DNA of 64,000 nucleotides. It comes from Reticulascus tulasneorum (lineage: Eukaryota > Ascomycota > Sordariomycetes > Glomerellales > Reticulascaceae). A program made the position numbers and the translations under genes. This document shows positions 59,194 through 64,000 of the stretch, piece after piece. Every line of letters begins with the position of its first letter. The stretch's first letter is position 1. Under the pieces are notes generated by a model. That model saw only the letters and a program-made list of their open reading frames with translations, was not told where the DNA came from and searched no databases. The stretch spans positions 186,001-250,000 of the forward strand of contig LSAX01000009.1 of the NCBI GenBank assembly GCA_001557505.1. Direction: 5' to 3'.

Positions 59194-62100
59194 TCAGAAT
59201 GATTCGGCCAAATAGCGGCAATTTAATACTTCTTCGAAAGAGTCGCGGACGTAGAACCTGACAGTAGTAACCTGCCGCATTTGACCCATTCTGTAGATTC
59301 GAGCTAGCGCCTGCTCTTCGAGAGTAGGATTCCTGCGCAAGTTAGCGTCTCACTTGGACTCGGATTCTTGGTGTATTGACCAATGCGGTTCCATCAAAAA
59401 GGCATTCGAAGCCACGGTGAGTGTCAAACTACTTGGTGGTTAGCTGCAAACTGAGTCAACCACATCACGACTCACCCAACAGCACCGCAAGACAATGTGA
59501 GAAGTAAGACTCGGATGCCTGGGTCTTTGCTGAAGCGGTCAAGGACATTTCGTCTTTCGCTCTGTGGTACCTTTCCATCGAAACGGACACAAAGAATTGA
59601 GGCCTGGTCGAGTCCCGTTTCGATTATATCCAACGTTGTTCTCCACGTAGAAAATACGACACTGCCTTGTCAGTCATGGCCAGAGGCTACTTAATTCAAC
59701 GACGTACCTTTTTTCGTCAGGCCTCGTGGCTTTTAGTTGCGTTATGAGAGCCACAACCTTTGATGGAAGGTTTGTCGTCGTGGCCGGCGCCAGCAACATT
59801 TCAGACGGCTCTTCCAAGCTCACGGAGCTTAGCGACACCGCACCATAGGGACATGGCGGCGTGTGGCCGCAGTAGATTTCGCCTGTCCCGTGAGTGAGTA
59901 GGCAGTCCGAGCACATGAATTTCATACAACGTGAGAACTTGTGTTGTCGCTGGCTGCGCTCGCCGTCCAGCAAGCTCTCCGTGAGATCAACGACCGAGGC
60001 GCATTGAAGACACTGTATCCGCCCCGTAGCGCACTGGAGGTTGAAACTCTGTTGGCAAATGTTGGTCCAGTGATCCGGTGTCTTCTTCTCCTCGCAACCT
60101 AGCTGATGGCGAGCATGGTAGTGCATTCCAAGGTTACACACCATCCGCAGGGCTTCAAGTTGCTGCAGCACGTTGACGTAGCCGTTCGAGCGTACAGTGG
60201 TGTTCTCTTCGAACATGATGTCTTCGATACGATTTATCACCTGGTGTCTAATTCCCTCATACAGCTTTCTCTCGGGGGGCGTAAGCTCGACAGCACATTG
60301 GAGGTCTTGCCTCTGTGGAAGGTCGATCGTAGCCTGAGGTCGGCGGAGAATCAGATACCTTGAAAGCCGCTTCAGCCTTTTTATCGCTTCCTCTGTGTCG
60401 CCATTCTTCCATACGTTACTTATATCAGCCTCGAAGTGCTTCCGCTCCGAGTAGGGGTAGACACGGAGAAACTTCAGCAGGGCCAACAAATCTGACAGTC
60501 TGTTTTGAATCGGAGTCCCTGTCACTGCCCATCGAGATATCGCGTCCAAGGAGAAGATGGCTTGTGCCATCCGGGACTTGCTGTTTCTGATAAAATGTGC
60601 TATAGCGGAATGTCAGCGGAGAAAATTCAGTCGATCATGCAGGCTTGCCTTCGTCGAGAATCACCCGCCTCCAACGGGTCGAAAACAGAATGGAGTCGGC
60701 GTTCTTGCTCTTCCATTCCGCTGCGACGGTATGGTATGTTGTTAACACCAACCGCACGGACTGATGTGCGGAACTCGCGGCCATCTTGTTCATCCCGTGG
60801 TGCCGACACCAGGACAAGCGACCCGGGATCAAGTGCCTAGAGACATATTAAAACCTATCATTACAAGGAACAGGGGACCTACTGCGACAGTTGCTCTTCC
60901 CAGGTATCCAATACTGCGGAGAAGTCAGTACGTAAGGGTTTCAATTATATACGGTGCAAGCGTACGTGGAGGTGGCACAATGACCAGAGTCCGGCCTGAA
61001 GTCTCTTGCATCTCGTCATCATCGTCACTTGCTGCGAGGGCTATCATTGTCAGCGTTTTCCCCAGGCCCATGGGGTCCGCGATGATGCCGCCATAGAACT
61101 CGTCTGGCTCCTCGTCCTGGTGTGTACCAGAAACCTGATTGGTAAAGCTTCACCTGGTTAGTGACGAGACGATTTTGGCGGGGTGACGTACAAATGCCCT
61201 TGGCCAGTTTCAACATACTGCCAAAGATCTGGCCATCTTCCATCCAGGGCCCAGCCTCGTTCTCTGCGATACATAAATGTCAAAGCCATCTTCTGGTGGC
61301 TGCTTTCGTTTTAGCGCAAATATGTGGGCTGGATTTGCTCAACTCACCTCGCAAGGATAGTCCGAATCGCACTTGGCTGAGGCGTTTCTGGAAGGTCTTC
61401 ATGGGAGTCCAGCACCTCCAAGAGCTCTGGTCTCGGAAGAATGGTCGCGATATTAATGGCGTTCACTTGGGTTACCTGCAGTTCCAAGGTCCAAATGCTA
61501 GAGCCCATTGTGGAAGAGAGACGATGGGGGTTAAGATATCTAACGTTTCTGTCGCAGTTCTCCGGATCTTGTAGATACACATCGTTCGATTGAAGGAAGC
61601 TGCCGATATCCTCGAAGAGATCTACAGGTCCGTACAGAATGATTGAAATGGAGCAAGGGTCTGGTTGGAACGAGTTCTTCAATCTCTTTTGGTTGCTAAC
61701 TGTGTTGGCCGAAGAGTTTGTGGGATTGCGAACACAACTTGCTTGCATGACGATGGCAGTCTCCTCCAGCAATGCATGTATTAGGTGCGTATGGTCTGGT
61801 GATATCTTCCCAGTAGCGGAACTATCGCCGATCAAGGTAAATCGATCAGCAGACTGCAGCTGCAGCGGCATTCGACCATTGAGTTCCACAGGAATGGCTG
61901 GTAGCTCGCATTTCAAGCTGCCTGCCAATTCCGTTATCTAGTTCAAAGTCAGCGGCCATTTGGCAAATCTGCAAGTTGAATTTACTTCTCCAAAGCATAC
62001 CACCTCTTTCCCGATAGGTACTTCCCTGGCCTCTGTTGTGTTGTGACGAGTTTGATCTCCTGGGACGGTGATCTCAGGCCAGAGATCCGTGAGAGCATCG

Positions 62101-62633
62101 TGAAGGGGATAACTGTAAGTCTGGGAAGTTGAACCTTCGGATTTCTCAAAAAAGGAGTCTTCCGGGACTGTATATGGTATATTCGGTCCCTGAGTCGGAT
62201 TTCCATCTATCCCGAACTCTACTAGGCCGTCACCGACGTAGTGTTCGCTGTGCACCTTGATTGGCTCACCGACCGGCATTGGGATCCCAGATCGGTGATC
62301 TGGAATGGTAAATGGTGTGCAGAGGGACGCGCCTTCGATGACATAGCTTTGGCTGGCAAATTGCCTGCCGCTGTGATGCTGACTGGATTGCCGTGCGATC
62401 AAATTCTGAGGAGGTAAGGAAAAGAGACCCGTTGTGCCTCCCAACGGCCCGGACGCCATCGTTTCAGTGCACTGGACACCAAAGGCAAAGTTTGTTAAGA
62501 TGCCTTGATTGATAATGGGAGGATTAGGCTGCGGCATGCAATACACATGTTGCTCACCAGGTTTCTTGTGCCCAGGCGGTGGTGGTGTGGAGTTCAAGCG
62601 CCGCCTCTTTGCAGGTCCTCCTGGAGATATCAT
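59194..62633 (-). CDS. SNF2/RING-like helicase, second diverged copy (991 aa)
   Basis: Ten exons: 62633-61986, 61937-61348, 61263-61192, 61147-60966, 60913-60883, 60836-60649, 60599-59708, 59661-59476, 59428-59381, 59332-59194; phases close to 2976 nt. N-terminal 210 residues are Pro/Ser/Thr-rich with an NLS-like AKRRRLNS. ATPase N-lobe: GGIIADPMGLGKTLTM (about 460-475), LTTYHTV, DEAH (about 570), SRWAVTGTPIQNRLSDLL. An atypical Cys-rich insert (CLQCASVV, then CMKFMCSDCLL, then CGHTPPCP) takes the RING position. C-lobe: VVFSTWRTTL, RFDGKVP, ARIYRMGQMRQ. The DEAH codon is split by a GC-AG intron (60600-60648) exactly as in the helicase at 35521-38954. The C-terminus ends soon after SFEEV. Divergent from a STAND gene only 516 bp away. 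Confidence 0.88.
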
Positions 62634-63149
62634 TCTGCTTCACACAGTTGGCTAGATGGCAAAGCTTTTCTGCCAGTCGAGTTTTTTATTAGAAAATCTG
62701 CTCGAGGATGCTCTTGAGCATGACAAATTGCATCAGGCGTTCAGAGATTCAAAGGTATAAGTGAGTGTGCAACATCGGGTACATCACACAGCTAGGAGCA
62801 TCGGGCTGAATCTTTTTATCGCGTGAAATAGCCCAGGCAGGTGCCTAAGCAAGGCTTTCTGGGAGACTCCTTCAGACATCCGCTGGTTGCGAAGTAAGGC
62901 TGCGCTACGTCTTGAGCTGCATCCTGGTGGCGGTGGCAGTGTTGGCACCACCCGTTGGCCCCAGCAGCTGATTGCTCGCAAAAGTGATCCAACTGCATTA
63001 ATTCAGAGGTCGTGGCGGTGTGCTATCTAGAGGTCAAACTACATAGCTCTTTTTGCTGTCGTTCTGTTTATGTGTGCGAATCCTCCTTTCCCAACAACTT
63101 GTTTGTCGCAATAGCTACTGGTCTTGGCCTTTCGTGCTGCACCTGAGAA
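62634..63149. promoter_or_regulatory. Divergent promoter region between SNF2/RING helicase and STAND gene
   Basis: 516 bp between start codons of two genes transcribed away from each other; probably a shared or bidirectional promoter. Short open frames here have no motifs. No specific binding site defined. Confidence 0.5.
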
Positions 63150-64000
63150 ATGCCGTTGACAGCCACAGTCTCTCTGCCGGCGCGGTGTCTTATCCGCGAG
63201 GCCTTTACTGACCTGGAGCGAATGGTTTCGCCTGGCGAAGCCAGAGAATTTAGCGAGACAACTCTGGAAGATGTCCGCAACGCTGCCATTCAACTTGAGA
63301 ACCAGCTCGCCGCACGCCGCTGTCTGCGAAATTCTCGGCGGCTTGTTCCCTTTTTTTCGGGCGTCGAGTATTATTCAAAGACGATCGAGGTCCTTTGTAA
63401 TGGAACACCCTACCTTCCCTGGTTGTGGGCACCGATGAAACTTATCTTGAAGGTAACGGTCCACGTCTATATGCCGCACGCATATTTGAGGCCGTGTCAT
63501 CAGACTGATGCCACATTTCATACACAGGTTGCATCTGACTATGTCGACGCCTTTGAAAAACTGGTGGGCGGTTATTCTCGTATCGCAGAGGCCCTGCCGA
63601 GGTTTGATATGCTTCGTGGGGCGTTCACCAAGAACGCATACTTTCAAGAAACGCTGGCTATGTTTTACTCGGACATTCTGCGTTTCCACAAGGAGGCTTA
63701 CGTCTTTGTTCGACGGAGCGGTAAGCCGCAAAACAAAGCGATAACGACCCAGCTGACAATATACAGGTTGGAAGCTTTTGTTTCTGACATCATGGGGCCG
63801 CTTTCAGCGACGCTTCGACACGATTATTGGTGACCTCTCCACGCACGAAGGGCTGATTGATAAGACGGCTAATGCATTAACCGCAGTCCAGGCTAAAGAA
63901 ATGAGGGACAGCCTCCGTGAGTGGCGAAAGGAGAGCCATGACCGGCTAGCCAAAAAGGAGGAGGAGGAGACGTCAAGGCAGTATCAGTCAATCGTCGCAT
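63150..64000 (+). CDS. STAND/NLR-type protein, N-terminal part (3' end outside window)
   Basis: Exons 63150-63452, 63528-63720 and 63767 to the window edge. Intron 1 is 75 nt, phase 0, acceptor ACACAG. Intron 2 is 46 nt, phase 1, branch GCTGAC. About 260 residues are visible. They form the helical N-terminal domain of fungal STAND proteins: FSETTLEDVRNAAIQLEN, PYLPWLWAPMKLILK, AFEKLVGGYSRIAEALPRF, FYSDILRFHKEAYVF, then a Lys/Glu-rich coiled coil (RKESHDRLAKKEEEE). Exon plan and motifs parallel the NACHT gene at 40134 (first intron also 75 nt, second exon also 193 nt). The NACHT core and C-terminal repeats must lie to the right, so the effector/sensor type is not known. Divergent partner of the helicase at 59194-62633. 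Confidence 0.88.

Overview
The window is nuclear DNA of a filamentous ascomycete (Pezizomycotina); I cannot place it more precisely. The evidence is the gene architecture. Introns are short (44-84 nt), almost all GT-AG, with CTAAC/CTGAC-type branch sites. The gene families are also typical: HET-domain and NACHT/STAND proteins, RING-containing SNF2 helicases, GPI-type secreted proteins, a BBE-like flavo-oxidoreductase and a C2H2/fungal-trans regulator. Intron borders given here were worked out by hand and checked by reading-frame phase and protein continuity.

Layout. 0-5.3 kb: the 3' end of a RAD5-type repair helicase, a basic hypothetical protein, and two small single-pass membrane proteins facing each other. 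7.5-13.3 kb: an unrecognised Cys-rich protein, a GNAT acetyltransferase and an M61-like peptidase that has lost its zinc motif. 13.2-15.6 kb: non-coding DNA with a Pol III-like element (A box, B box, hairpin, T-run) followed by an AT-rich tract. 15.6-18.9 kb: a GPI-type aspartic protease and a SnoaL-like protein. 21.4-24.3 kb: an OTT_1508-like deaminase/MYND gene interrupted by two +1 frameshifts. 25.4-29.5 kb: a secreted BBE-like FAD oxidoreductase and a secreted GPI-type protein. 31.1-43.4 kb: a HET protein, an FAD monooxygenase, a SNF2/RING helicase and, divergent from the helicase, a NACHT protein ending in C2H2 zinc fingers. 43.4-53.0 kb: a 9.6-kb gene-free stretch leading to a large AmdX-like C2H2 regulator. 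58.9-64.0 kb: a HET remnant, another SNF2/RING helicase and, divergent from it, another STAND protein running off the right edge.

The main observation is that one arrangement occurs twice about 20 kb apart: HET (or a HET remnant), SNF2/RING helicase on the minus strand, and a divergently transcribed STAND protein. The two STAND genes share the N-terminal exon plan (first intron 75 nt and second exon 193 nt in both). The two helicases share a GC-AG intron that splits the DEAH box at the same codon and phase. This looks like a duplicated non-self-recognition or genome-defence module. That role is inferred from the known roles of HET and NACHT proteins in fungal incompatibility; nothing in the sequence proves it.
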